This document shows positions 16,093 through 23,351 of a DNA stretch of 64,000 nt, in pieces (positions within the stretch are counted from its first letter, which is position 1; each line of letters opens with the position of its first letter). The stretch is taken from NCBI RefSeq assembly GCF_016889705.1, contig NZ_CP069526.1, positions 1,798,001 to 1,862,000 on the forward strand, written 5' to 3'. The translations under genes and the position numbers were made by a program. The notes below the pieces were generated by a model. That model did not search any database and was not told the origin of the DNA. It was given only the letters and a program-made list of their open reading frames with translations. Origin of the DNA: Amycolatopsis sp. FDAARGOS 1241 (GTDB lineage Bacteria; Actinomycetota; Actinomycetes; Mycobacteriales; Pseudonocardiaceae).

Positions 16093-16617
16093 TCACCGCG
16101 CCCACCGCCGCAGGCCGCTCGTGGCCGCGCGCTCGTACTCGGTACAGCCGTAACCCCGCGCCTCGAGGTACGGCCGGTAGAACTCCCACCCGGTCGCCAC
16201 CGCCACGCAGTCGGCCACCGGCTCGAGCTCGGCGCCGTACGCCCGCTCGGCGCGCGCCATCGTGCCGTACTTCCGGGCCTGCCACACGTGCGCGAGCTCG
16301 TGCGCCACGACCGCGGGCAGGTACCGACACGGGATGCCGTCGGAGTACACCACCGCCGTCTCCGTGGCGTACGCGGCCGCACGCTCCGGGCCCTGCGCCT
16401 TCATCTGCGCGGGGGTCACGATGGTGAATGACGACGCCTGTTCGCCGAGCTTCGCCATCGTCGCCGCGACGACTGCCAGCCGGTCGCACGTCGGCGCGGC
16501 GGCCGGCTGCCCAGCGCTCGACACCGGTGCCGCGAACCCGACCAACGCAGCGAGTGTGAGCACGACCGCGAAGGCGACGGCCGGCCTCAGTGGCTTTGGT
16601 AGATTTTTGGAACGCAA
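16093..16617 (-). CDS. Secreted HExxH metalloprotein
   Basis: With the TTG at 16617 as start (GAGAGG 5-10 nt upstream) the protein has 174 residues and a normal signal peptide: SKNLPKPLRPAVAFAVV, a hydrophobic core, then AAPVSSAGQ. An ATG at 16662 is also in frame but would put an unusually long tail before the signal core. The mature part holds VVAHELAHVWQARKYG, an HExxH zinc site, with ELEPVADC downstream possibly giving a third ligand. The cysteines may form disulfides. It resembles small secreted zinc-site proteins of actinobacteria; peptidase activity is likely but not proven. Confidence 0.65.
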   Translation of the reverse strand: MRSKNLPKPLRPAVAFAVVLTLAALVGFAAPVSSAGQPAAAPTCDRLAVVAATMAKLGEQASSFTIVTPAQMKAQGPERAAAYATETAVVYSDGIPCRYLPAVVAHELAHVWQARKYGTMARAERAYGAELEPVADCVAVATGWEFYRPYLEARGYGCTEYERAATSGLRRWAR

Positions 16618-16697
16618 GGGAACCTCTCGGAACTTGGTCGGTGCGTCCCACGTACGGCCCATGATCGGTGTTCCAGTGCTGGTCAGAGGCAAAAATG

Positions 16698-16718
16698 CGG
16701 CAGACTATATGTCTGCCG
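16698..16718. promoter_or_regulatory. Perfect 21-bp dyad, operator candidate
   Basis: CGGCAGAC at 16698-16705 and GTCTGCCG at 16711-16718 are exact inverted copies around TATAT at 16706-16710. The dyad ends 21 bp before the start of the ProA-like gene. The AT centre in a GC-rich region may double as a -10 element, so a bound regulator would block the promoter directly. No regulator gene is adjacent on the right; the XRE and PadR-like genes are 1.6 kb or more to the left. Confidence 0.6.
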
Positions 16719-16739
16719 AACGCGCGGAGGGAGACGACG

Positions 16740-17972
16740 ATGGACGAGGTCACGAAGGCCGTCGAGGAGTGCGCGCGGGCGGCCAAGCTGGCCGCGCCGT
16801 CGCTGGCCAGAGCCACCGAAGAGGCCGTGGACGCGGCGCTGGTTGGCATGGCGGAGCGGCTCGTCGAGCACCGGGACGAGGTGCTCGAGGCGAACCGTGC
16901 CGACGTCGCCAAGGCGCGAGAGGACGGGATGAGTGCCGGTCTGCTCGACCGGCTGACCATCACGCCCGAGCGGCTCGACGGCATGGCCGAGCAGCTGCGG
17001 CTGCTGGCCGGCGCGCCGCACCAGGAGCGGACCGTCGAGGTGTCCACGTTGGACGGCGGGCTGCGGCTGGTGGAACGCCGGCGGCCGGTGGGCGTCATCG
17101 GTGCGAACTACGAGGCGCGGCCCAACGTGACGGTCGACGTGGCGTCGCAGCTGGTGAAGTCGCGCAACGCCGGGGTGCTGCGCACCGGCTCGGCGGCGCT
17201 GGGTTCGGCGCAGCGGCTGCGGGACACGGTCATCGCGCCGGCGCTCGCGGCGGCCGGGATCGACCCGGACGTGGTGCAGCTGGTGCCGCGCGTCGAGCGG
17301 GAAGCGGCGTCGGCGCTGGTCCGGCTGCCCGGGCTCGTGCCGCTGGTGATCCTGCGTGGCAGCGGCGACAGCACGCGCGCGCTGGCCACGGAGGCGGCCG
17401 TGCACGGCGTGCGGACGCTGGCCCACGCGGACGGTGGCGGTGTGCTGTACGTCGACGCCGCGGCCGACGCGGGCAAGGTGCGCGACCTCGTGTACGCGAG
17501 CCTCGACCGGCTGGGCGTGTGCAACCGGCTCAACCTGCTGCTCATCCACGACGAGGTGCACGACACGGTGTGGCCGTCGATCAGCGCGGCGCTGGCCGAG
17601 CGGGGCGTCACGCCGTCGCTCGCGCCCCACGAGCACGCCATCGGCTACGAGTGGGCGCTGGACTCGGACCGCGAAGCGACCGTGACGGTCGAGCGTGTGA
17701 CCGGGCTCGAGCAGGCCGTGGAGATCGCGAACGAGCGCACGTCCGGCCTCGCGGCGGGCATCGCCACCGAGGACGAGACGGCGGCGGGCGCGTTCTTCGA
17801 CGGCTACACCGGCACGGGCGTGTTCTGGAACGCGCCGACGCGGCTGCTCGATGGCTTCAAGCTGCTCGCCGTACCTGAGACCGGGATCAACCTCGACCGT
17901 GTGCCGGGGCCGCGGGGGCCGGTGACGTACACCGACCTGTATGTGCGGCAGTACGCCGTTCAACCAGCATGA
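16740..17972 (+). CDS. proA: ProA-like glutamate-5-semialdehyde dehydrogenase, divergent
   Basis: A 410-residue aldehyde dehydrogenase-fold enzyme of the ProA (gamma-glutamyl phosphate reductase) family, which makes glutamate semialdehyde from glutamyl phosphate with NADPH in proline synthesis. RRPVGVIGANYEARPNVTVD is the family cofactor segment and GVCNRLN carries the nucleophile Cys261. It departs from typical ProA where the GGSEA segment is RTGSAALGSA and where the conserved FGLGAEIGIST block is replaced by FKLLAVPETGINLDRV. So it may be a paralogue with another substrate. GGAGGGAG precedes ATG 16740; the 3' end overlaps the next gene by 4 nt. Confidence 0.72.
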   Translation: MDEVTKAVEECARAAKLAAPSLARATEEAVDAALVGMAERLVEHRDEVLEANRADVAKAREDGMSAGLLDRLTITPERLDGMAEQLRLLAGAPHQERTVEVSTLDGGLRLVERRRPVGVIGANYEARPNVTVDVASQLVKSRNAGVLRTGSAALGSAQRLRDTVIAPALAAAGIDPDVVQLVPRVEREAASALVRLPGLVPLVILRGSGDSTRALATEAAVHGVRTLAHADGGGVLYVDAAADAGKVRDLVYASLDRLGVCNRLNLLLIHDEVHDTVWPSISAALAERGVTPSLAPHEHAIGYEWALDSDREATVTVERVTGLEQAVEIANERTSGLAAGIATEDETAAGAFFDGYTGTGVFWNAPTRLLDGFKLLAVPETGINLDRVPGPRGPVTYTDLYVRQYAVQPA

Positions 17973-19075
17973 GCAGCCGCCCGCACGTCGTCCTCTCGGC
18001 GGCCCAGTCGCTCGACGGCTACCTGGACGACGCGAGCACCGCGCGGCTGCTCCTGTCCAATGAGGACGACTTCGCCGAGGTCGACCGGCTACGCGCCGTC
18101 GCCGACGCGATCCTCGTGGGCGCGAACACGGTGCGGGCGGACAACCCGCGGCTGCTCGTGCGCTCGCCGGAGCTGCGGGCCGAGCGCGTCGCGGCGGGCC
18201 GGCCAGAGCAGCCGACGAAGGTGACCGTGACGAGCAGCGGCAAGCTCGATCCGGCGTCGCGGTTCTTCACGGTCGGCGAAGCGCCGAAGCTCGTCTACGC
18301 GCCGCCGGTGGCGGTCGACGGCCTGCGGGAGGTCGCGACGATCGTCGACGCGGGCACGCCGCCGCGGCTCGAGCGCATCCTCGACGACCTCGGCGAACGC
18401 GGCATCCGCCGCCTGCTCGTGGAGGGCGGCGGTGCCGTACACACGCAGTTCCTCGACGCAGGCCTCGCCGACGAACTACGCCTCGCCATCGCGCCGGCGC
18501 TCGTCGGCGACCCGCGTGCGCCGCGCTTCCTGGGGCCGGGCGCGTTCCCGCGGCCACTGGAGCTGATGGAGGTGCGCCGCCTCGGCGACGTCGCGGTACT
18601 GCACTACCGGGCCGCGGCCGAGCCGACCTCGATCGATGTGCTGCGCTTGCGCCAGGCCATCGACCTGGCCGACGAGTGCCCGCCGAGCTCGACCTTCCGC
18701 GTCGGCGCCGTCATCGCCGCCCCCGATGGCACGGTGCTCGCCACCGGCTACTCGGGCGAGGGCGAGCCCCACAACCACGCAGAGGAAGCCGCCCTGGCGA
18801 AGCTCCGCGCGGACGACCCCCGCCTGGCCACCGCGACGATGTACAGCTCGCTGGAGCCGTGCAGCTCGCGCGCGTCGCACCCGAAGAGCTGCACGCAACT
18901 GATCCTCGAAACGACGATCCCGCGCGTCGTCATCGCCTGGCGCGAACCCTCCCTGTTCGTCGAGGCGGAGGGCGTCGAACTCCTCGCCGCGGCGGGCCGC
19001 AAGGTCATCGAGGTGCCGGCGCTGGCCTCCGAGGTCCGCCGCGCCAACACCCACCTGCCCGGCATCCGCCCCTGA
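17969..19075 (+). CDS. RibD-like bifunctional enzyme with reversed domain order
   Basis: A 368-residue protein. Residues 1 to about 205 are a RibD C-terminal/dihydrofolate-reductase-like reductase (VVLSAAQSLDGYLDD, ILVGANTVRADNPRLLVR, RRLLVEGGGAVHTQFLDAGL). Residues about 215-368 are a cytidine-deaminase-fold domain with zinc ligands HAEEAAL (His270, Glu272) and PCSSRASHPKSC (Cys298, Cys308). In RibD of riboflavin synthesis the deaminase comes first; here the order is swapped and the spacing between the cysteines is one residue longer. It starts in ATGA overlap with the ProA-like gene, so they are one operon. Riboflavin or another pyrimidine/pteridine pathway is possible. Confidence 0.75.
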   Translation: MSSRPHVVLSAAQSLDGYLDDASTARLLLSNEDDFAEVDRLRAVADAILVGANTVRADNPRLLVRSPELRAERVAAGRPEQPTKVTVTSSGKLDPASRFFTVGEAPKLVYAPPVAVDGLREVATIVDAGTPPRLERILDDLGERGIRRLLVEGGGAVHTQFLDAGLADELRLAIAPALVGDPRAPRFLGPGAFPRPLELMEVRRLGDVAVLHYRAAAEPTSIDVLRLRQAIDLADECPPSSTFRVGAVIAAPDGTVLATGYSGEGEPHNHAEEAALAKLRADDPRLATATMYSSLEPCSSRASHPKSCTQLILETTIPRVVIAWREPSLFVEAEGVELLAAAGRKVIEVPALASEVRRANTHLPGIRP

Positions 19076-19197
19076 CCACCGTCGTTTCAGCGTGCCGCGA
19101 AATCCTGGCGCGGTGGTCCCCCTCGCGCGCTTACGAACGAGCGCCGACCGCACCTCGCGTGGGAGAATGGAATTCGGGGGTTCCCCCTGGGAAGGGA

Positions 19198-19220
19198 TGA
19201 ATGGTCCCTTCATGCGTTCG
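19198..19220 (+). repeat. Dispersed 23-bp repeat, copy 1
   Basis: This copy and the one at 19528-19550 agree at 20 of 23 positions; both begin TGAA, contain GGTC and end TTCATGCGTTCG. TGAA and TTCA inside the unit are inverted to each other, giving a small imperfect dyad. The unit may belong to a genome-wide intergenic repeat family. Confidence 0.5.
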
Positions 19221-19527
19221 GCGAGAAGAAGGCCCGAGCTTCCACCTCGGATGGCATGGCTTCAGAAAGAAGCGGCGCGATTACGGGCGCCTGGCGCGGG
19301 TTGGTCTCGCGTTCGGCTCCGTCGTGGCAGGGTGGGCGGTCGGTACGGCGTGGTGAGTTCCGTGTTGCCGCCCGTGCGCGGGCGGTGCCGTGGGCTGCGT
19401 TGGTGTCGGCCCGTTGTCGTTTCGCCGGCCCAGCGAGGATTACTCGCCGGCGCGTGAGTACGGCCGATTCGGGGGTGGCAAGGCTTGGCGGGTGATGTGT
19501 GATACCGAGCCCGAGCCCCGCGAGACC

Positions 19528-19550
19528 TGAACGGTCTATTCATGCGTTCG
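19528..19550 (+). repeat. Dispersed 23-bp repeat, copy 2
   Basis: Second copy of the element at 19198-19220, in the same orientation and 330 bp away, with three mismatches. It retains the TGAA...TTCA dyad and the ATGCGTTCG end. Confidence 0.5.
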
Positions 19551-19689
19551 CGCAACGGCTACGACCACGATCGTTTTCCTGAAGCCGACGCATCGGAAAG
19601 CCGGTCCCTTCGGCCGGACGCCGGACGGTCCACAGAGGACCGCCCGGCGTTGGGGACCGGAGGGGGCTGGGGTCAGCAGGCGCCGTTGC

Positions 19690-21221
19690 GTTCCTAAGGG
19701 ATGTCAAGCCGCTTGGTGGGGTTTAGCGTGGGTGTTGGACGGGCCGGTCGATGGAGCGCTTGGCGACTTCTTGTTTCGCTGGCCCGTCCCCACTCCGGTT
19801 GTCCTGTGTGATCGGCGAATGTCTTCCGGAACGGTGTATCGCTGGGCGATGATGTCGCCGGCTTGGATCGCGGTGACGGGTGTGCCGTTGACGTCGCGCA
19901 GCTGGTAGGGCGTGTGGTTTTTCCAGCATGATGCGATGCGGGTCAGCAGGGTGGTTGCGATGTGGCAGAGCGCAGAGTTGTGGTGCTTGCCGGCTTCGAC
20001 CATCAGCCGGTGATACTTCGCGGCCAAGGTGGGGTCGTGGCGGCGCGCCTGGCTGGCGGCCATGAACAATGCTTCGCGGAGCAGGGCGTCGCCGCGTTTG
20101 GTCGGGCCGCCGTGGCTGCCGGAGACGCCGGACGCGTTCAGCGACGGAATAAGGCCGCTGAAACCGCGGACTGCTGCCAAGGACGAGAACCGGTTGACGT
20201 TGCCGAGCCGTCCGAGAATGACTGCCCCGGTCACGGGTCCGACGCCGGGCGCGGAGGTGATGAGCCCTTCGGGGTCACGTTCGGCGACCAGGACGGCGAT
20301 ACGTTCGTCGACATCTTTGATTTCATCGGTGATCGCCAGCGCGAGGCGGGCTTCGACGGCGATGTCGTCGGCCAGCTCGGCAAAGGCCAGTTCCTCGCCC
20401 CACAATTCGGTGGTCGCGGCGGCTGCGGCCAGGACCCTGTCGGCTTCCGGGTCGCCCCAGGCGCCGCGGGAGTGCCGGTAGAAGAATCGGGCCAACCGCG
20501 CACGGCCGAGGCGACGGACGGCGTGTGGGTCGGCGTAGCCGGCGGCGAGGAACCGCAGCGGAGTCTTGTTCGCCAGATCGCCGCTGAGGGCGGCATGCCA
20601 GTCCGGTCCCAGGATCTCCAGCAGCGCATCGAGCCGGGCGAGGCCGGCGGTGCGGCGCTGGACCAGCGTGGAGTGCAGTTTCGTCGCGCGCCGCAGCGGA
20701 TCGCCCGGCCCCGTGCCCCGCTCGGGATGGAGTCCTTCGGGGTGCAGCAACGGCAGCCGGGCCAGCAGGACCGAGTCCATCCGGTCGCTCTTGGTGTGTT
20801 TGGCGTAGTAGGCGCGCAGATCCGCCGACCGCTCTGCGGACACCAGCACCACCGTCGCGCCCCGTCGGCGAAACCACGCGGCCAACGGAACCCACGCGTT
20901 GCGGGTCGGCTCCATCACGACCGTCACCTCCGCAGCCGTGACGCCGTCGGGCAGCCGTGCCCACAACCGATCCAGTTCCTCGCTGCGGGTGCGGAAACGG
21001 TGCCCGGACCAGAGCACGCGTCCCTGCTCGTCGGCCATGCTGGCTTGGTGCTGCGCGCGGACCGCGAGGTCGATGCCCATCCGAACGATCAATGCCGGCT
21101 CCCTTGCTCGCGTGAATTCGGATCCGGCCGCCGCACCGCCGTGGGAGTCCGAGCCGCACCAGACATTCGCTAACAGGGATCCACATCCGCCTCGATCAGG
21201 ACATGGTCACCGGGTTCCTAA
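19690..21221 (-). mobile_element. IS110-family insertion sequence
   Basis: An IS110-type element of about 1.52 kb, carrying one transposase on the minus strand. GTTCCTAA occurs at both edges (19690-19697 and 21214-21221) as an 8-bp direct repeat 1524 bp apart, and there are no inverted terminal repeats, as expected for this family. The transposase stop is only about 7 bp from the right end (low coordinate), while about 120 bp of noncoding DNA precedes the gene at the left end. Exact ends are inferred from the repeat. It separates the ProA/RibD operon from the chitinase. Confidence 0.7.
19704..21092 (-). CDS. IS110-family transposase (DEDD)
   Basis: A 462-residue RNA-guided-type recombinase of IS110. 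The RuvC-like N-terminal domain has Asp8 (MGIDLA), Glu61 (VVMEPT), Asp103 and Asp106 (SDRMD), a complete DEDD set. The C-terminal Transposase_20 region has LITSAPGVGPVTGAVILG and VRGFSGLIPSLNASGVSG, the latter containing the candidate catalytic serine. A TTG at 21092 gives the longest product; the ATG at 21080 four codons later is equally possible. No frameshift or truncation is seen, so the element may be active. Confidence 0.9.
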   Translation of the reverse strand: MIVRMGIDLAVRAQHQASMADEQGRVLWSGHRFRTRSEELDRLWARLPDGVTAAEVTVVMEPTRNAWVPLAAWFRRRGATVVLVSAERSADLRAYYAKHTKSDRMDSVLLARLPLLHPEGLHPERGTGPGDPLRRATKLHSTLVQRRTAGLARLDALLEILGPDWHAALSGDLANKTPLRFLAAGYADPHAVRRLGRARLARFFYRHSRGAWGDPEADRVLAAAAATTELWGEELAFAELADDIAVEARLALAITDEIKDVDERIAVLVAERDPEGLITSAPGVGPVTGAVILGRLGNVNRFSSLAAVRGFSGLIPSLNASGVSGSHGGPTKRGDALLREALFMAASQARRHDPTLAAKYHRLMVEAGKHHNSALCHIATTLLTRIASCWKNHTPYQLRDVNGTPVTAIQAGDIIAQRYTVPEDIRRSHRTTGVGTGQRNKKSPSAPSTGPSNTHAKPHQAA

Positions 21222-21300
21222 CAGGGCATCTCGAACTCCGGCAGTGGCCCCGCCCGCCAGCATGGTCAACAGGCAAGGAGTCGCGCAGCGCTCCACTCGG

Positions 21301-22581
21301 TCAAACAACGTTCACAGGCGGGTGCCGGACGACCCCGATCCCTCCCGCCGGCCGACGAGACAGGCTCAACGCCGCACACCCAGCTTGAATGTCGGTCCAG
21401 ACGCTGTCGGAGCCGCCTGTGCCGGGTTCTTCGCCTTGGGTCCACCACTTCGCGGTGTACTTGTGGCCGTTGTGGGAGACGGAGTTGCCGCCGACGTAGA
21501 CCGACGTCCTCTGCCACTCCGGGGCGGTGCAGGCGCCCGGCGGGTTGGTCGACGGGGTCGTGGGCTCGGACTGCGGCGGGGTGGCGCCGGCGAAGCGGGT
21601 GGTGAACTTGGTGAAGTCCCAGTCGTGCTGGGGGACGTTGGAGCACACCGCGTTGTCGGATGTCGTGGTGCACGCGCGGTCGCGGTTGACGGACCAGTAC
21701 GTGAAGCGGCCGAGGTGGTGGCCGGTCGCGTAGTCGTAGACGGTCTGGAAGTCGTCGAGGGTGAAGACCTCGCCGTTGTCGGAGTGGCCGTTCATGCCGG
21801 AGAAGCCCTCGTGCGAGTACGCGGTGGTGCTGTCCCAGCCGAGGTGGCTCTCCAGCAGGCCGTGGAACGCCTCGAGCGCGGACACCTGCGCCGACGAACC
21901 GTTGAAGCCGCCGTCGAAGGGCATGATCGAGAAGTTGTTGGGGGTGAAGCCGATCGACTTCGCCTGGTCGAGCAGCTGCGTGCCGAACCAGCCCGTGCCG
22001 GCGGCGGTGCCCGGCATCGTCACGGACACGAACAGGCCCGGGTTGTCGGCCTGCAGCTTCTTCGCGGCGCCGAGTTCGTTCGCGACCGCGGCGGTGTTCT
22101 CGTACTCGGGCTCTTCGAGGTCGAAGTCGATGGCCTTGAGGCCGTACTTCGTGACCACCTGCTGGTAAGCGGCGGCCGTCGCGTCGACGGTGCCGCACGT
22201 CTGGCCGAGCTTCGTGCCGCCGTAGCCGCCGACGGACACCGAGACGTCGCCGCCGTTGCCGCGGATGCGGTTCACGACGCCGGCGACCGCGGTGTCGGAC
22301 GAGACGGCCGACTTACCGTCCCACGTCGGGGCGCAGCCGCCGCCGTCGGGGGCGAGGATGAACGCCAGCTGGAACGCCTTCTGCCCGGTCGCGTTCATCA
22401 CGGTCACCGGGTCGGGCGGGTTGTTGCTCTGCGGCATCAGGTACGGCGCCGACGCGTACCAGTTGTTCCCGAGCGCCGCCGCGGTGACGGGCCTGGCGTC
22501 GGCGGTGGCGGCGAGGGTCGCGGCAGCCCCGAGCACGGTGGCGGCGGCGATCCCGACGGCGGCCAGTCTGCTTCGTTGCAT
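21301..22581 (-). CDS. Secreted GH18 chitinase with chitin-binding module
   Basis: A 426-residue chitinase. Residues 1-29 are a signal peptide (basic MQRSR, then a long Ala-rich core). The GH18 barrel follows, with the catalytic DxDxE in LKAIDFDLEEPEY (Asp152, Asp154, Glu156). After a Pro/Thr linker near residue 345 comes a CBM5/12 module (EWQRTSVYVGGNSVSHNGHK, then KWWTQGEEPGT). The last 22 residues (LSLSRRPAGGIGVVRHPP and on) extend past where this module normally ends, perhaps after a small frameshift. GGAGGA precedes ATG 22581, and a DasR-like site lies upstream. Confidence 0.88.
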   Translation of the reverse strand: MQRSRLAAVGIAAATVLGAAATLAATADARPVTAAALGNNWYASAPYLMPQSNNPPDPVTVMNATGQKAFQLAFILAPDGGGCAPTWDGKSAVSSDTAVAGVVNRIRGNGGDVSVSVGGYGGTKLGQTCGTVDATAAAYQQVVTKYGLKAIDFDLEEPEYENTAAVANELGAAKKLQADNPGLFVSVTMPGTAAGTGWFGTQLLDQAKSIGFTPNNFSIMPFDGGFNGSSAQVSALEAFHGLLESHLGWDSTTAYSHEGFSGMNGHSDNGEVFTLDDFQTVYDYATGHHLGRFTYWSVNRDRACTTTSDNAVCSNVPQHDWDFTKFTTRFAGATPPQSEPTTPSTNPPGACTAPEWQRTSVYVGGNSVSHNGHKYTAKWWTQGEEPGTGGSDSVWTDIQAGCAALSLSRRPAGGIGVVRHPPVNVV

Positions 22582-22614
22582 CTGTCCTCCAGCTGTCGAG
22601 CGGGTGCGCTACAG

Positions 22615-22631
22615 CATTGGACTAGACCATT
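22615..22631 (-). promoter_or_regulatory. DasR-like operator (dre) upstream of chitinase
   Basis: On the minus strand the sequence AATGGTCTAGTCCAAT matches the known DasR consensus ACTGGTCTAGACCACT at its core, TGGTCTAG-CCA, with one core mismatch. It lies 34-50 bp upstream of the chitinase ATG. DasR is the GntR-family repressor of chitin and N-acetylglucosamine genes in actinobacteria, released by amino sugar phosphates. Confidence 0.7.
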
Positions 22632-23351
22632 TGGTGAGTCAACCGGCGACCCGGCGAACGGCGGGGTGTGACGGGTGAAATGCCGGGATTGCCGCGAGTC
22701 CTTCACCCTGGCGGCCCAACGGTGGCGCACCCGAACGGACGCAGACCGCGTGTCGCAGTTGTCCGTTGGCCGACTGGTATGGACCACTGGCCTCGCGGCG
22801 AGGCTGTGCTGGCAGTCGCCTCAGCGCAGCCCGTCGAACATCGGCGCCCGGCGGCGCCGACAGCCGTGCGCCGAGAGTTCCGGGTGGCCGAAGGCGATGC
22901 GTTCGGACGCGGCCTGATACTCGCGGGCGAGTGCCTCGATGATGGTGTCGCGACGACGCGCTGGTGTCGCGGAGTGCTGGCAAGGTCATGTAGCTGTCCC
23001 TGCGCGCGATCGTGTAGCGCCCGGCGCTTGCGGGCGTGGAGGGCTGGACTGGACCGATTCGGCTGTTCCTGCGACCGGGTCGCCGACAGCGTTTGCGTTT
23101 CCGGAGTGTTGCCGGACCGGCGTGGTTGTCTCGGCGATCGTGGTGCGCTGGCGGTGCCTGCGATCGGGGAGCGATGCCGGGGCCGCCCCGCGGCCCGCAA
23201 CGCGTTGTGTCGGTGGTGTCTGCGGTTGCGGGGCAGCGGTCGGGCCGGCAACGGCTACCTCGGCGATCAGGTCGCGTCGGCGGCGTGTGCGCTCACCGCG
23301 CGCTGGAACTGACGCGGTCGTAGGGCAGACGGCAGCACGGGCCTCCCGCGG
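22632..23351. other. Long intergenic region between chitinase and cobN
   Basis: About 720 bp without an intact gene. Overlapping open frames in all phases are arginine- and proline-rich and lack ribosome sites. One short minus-strand segment (22821-22985) looks like the end of a decayed gene and is listed separately. No tRNA, IS end or clear terminator was recognised. Confidence 0.4.
22821..22985 (-). pseudogene. Possible gene remnant, C-terminal end
   Basis: A 54-residue stretch between two in-frame stops, with no start codon near its beginning. It reads RRRDTIIEALAREYQAASER, then IAFGHPELSAHG, and ends PMFDGLR. The helix-like pattern and balanced amino acid use differ from the Arg/Pro-rich shadows around it, so it may be the tail of a gene whose upstream part has decayed or lies in a shifted frame. 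I do not recognise the family. Confidence 0.25.

Larger units (their letters stand above)
19076..19689. other. Intergenic stretch with no convincing gene
   Basis: About 614 bp between the RibD-like gene and the IS110 element. Open frames here are short shadows without ribosome sites. It holds two copies of a 23-bp repeat (19198-19220 and 19528-19550), and the part nearest the IS has several short GC-rich inverted repeats (for example GGTCC near 19605 and 19630) that could terminate transcription. Otherwise I see nothing coding. Confidence 0.5.

Noticed and set aside
19092..19457. Plus-strand frame of 121 codons after the RibD-like gene
   Set aside because: It spans the dispersed repeat, has no ribosome site and has an Arg-rich shadow-like composition.
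22668..23312. Plus-strand open frame of 214 codons between chitinase and cobN
   Set aside because: No ribosome site, very high Arg and Cys with no pattern, and no family resemblance.
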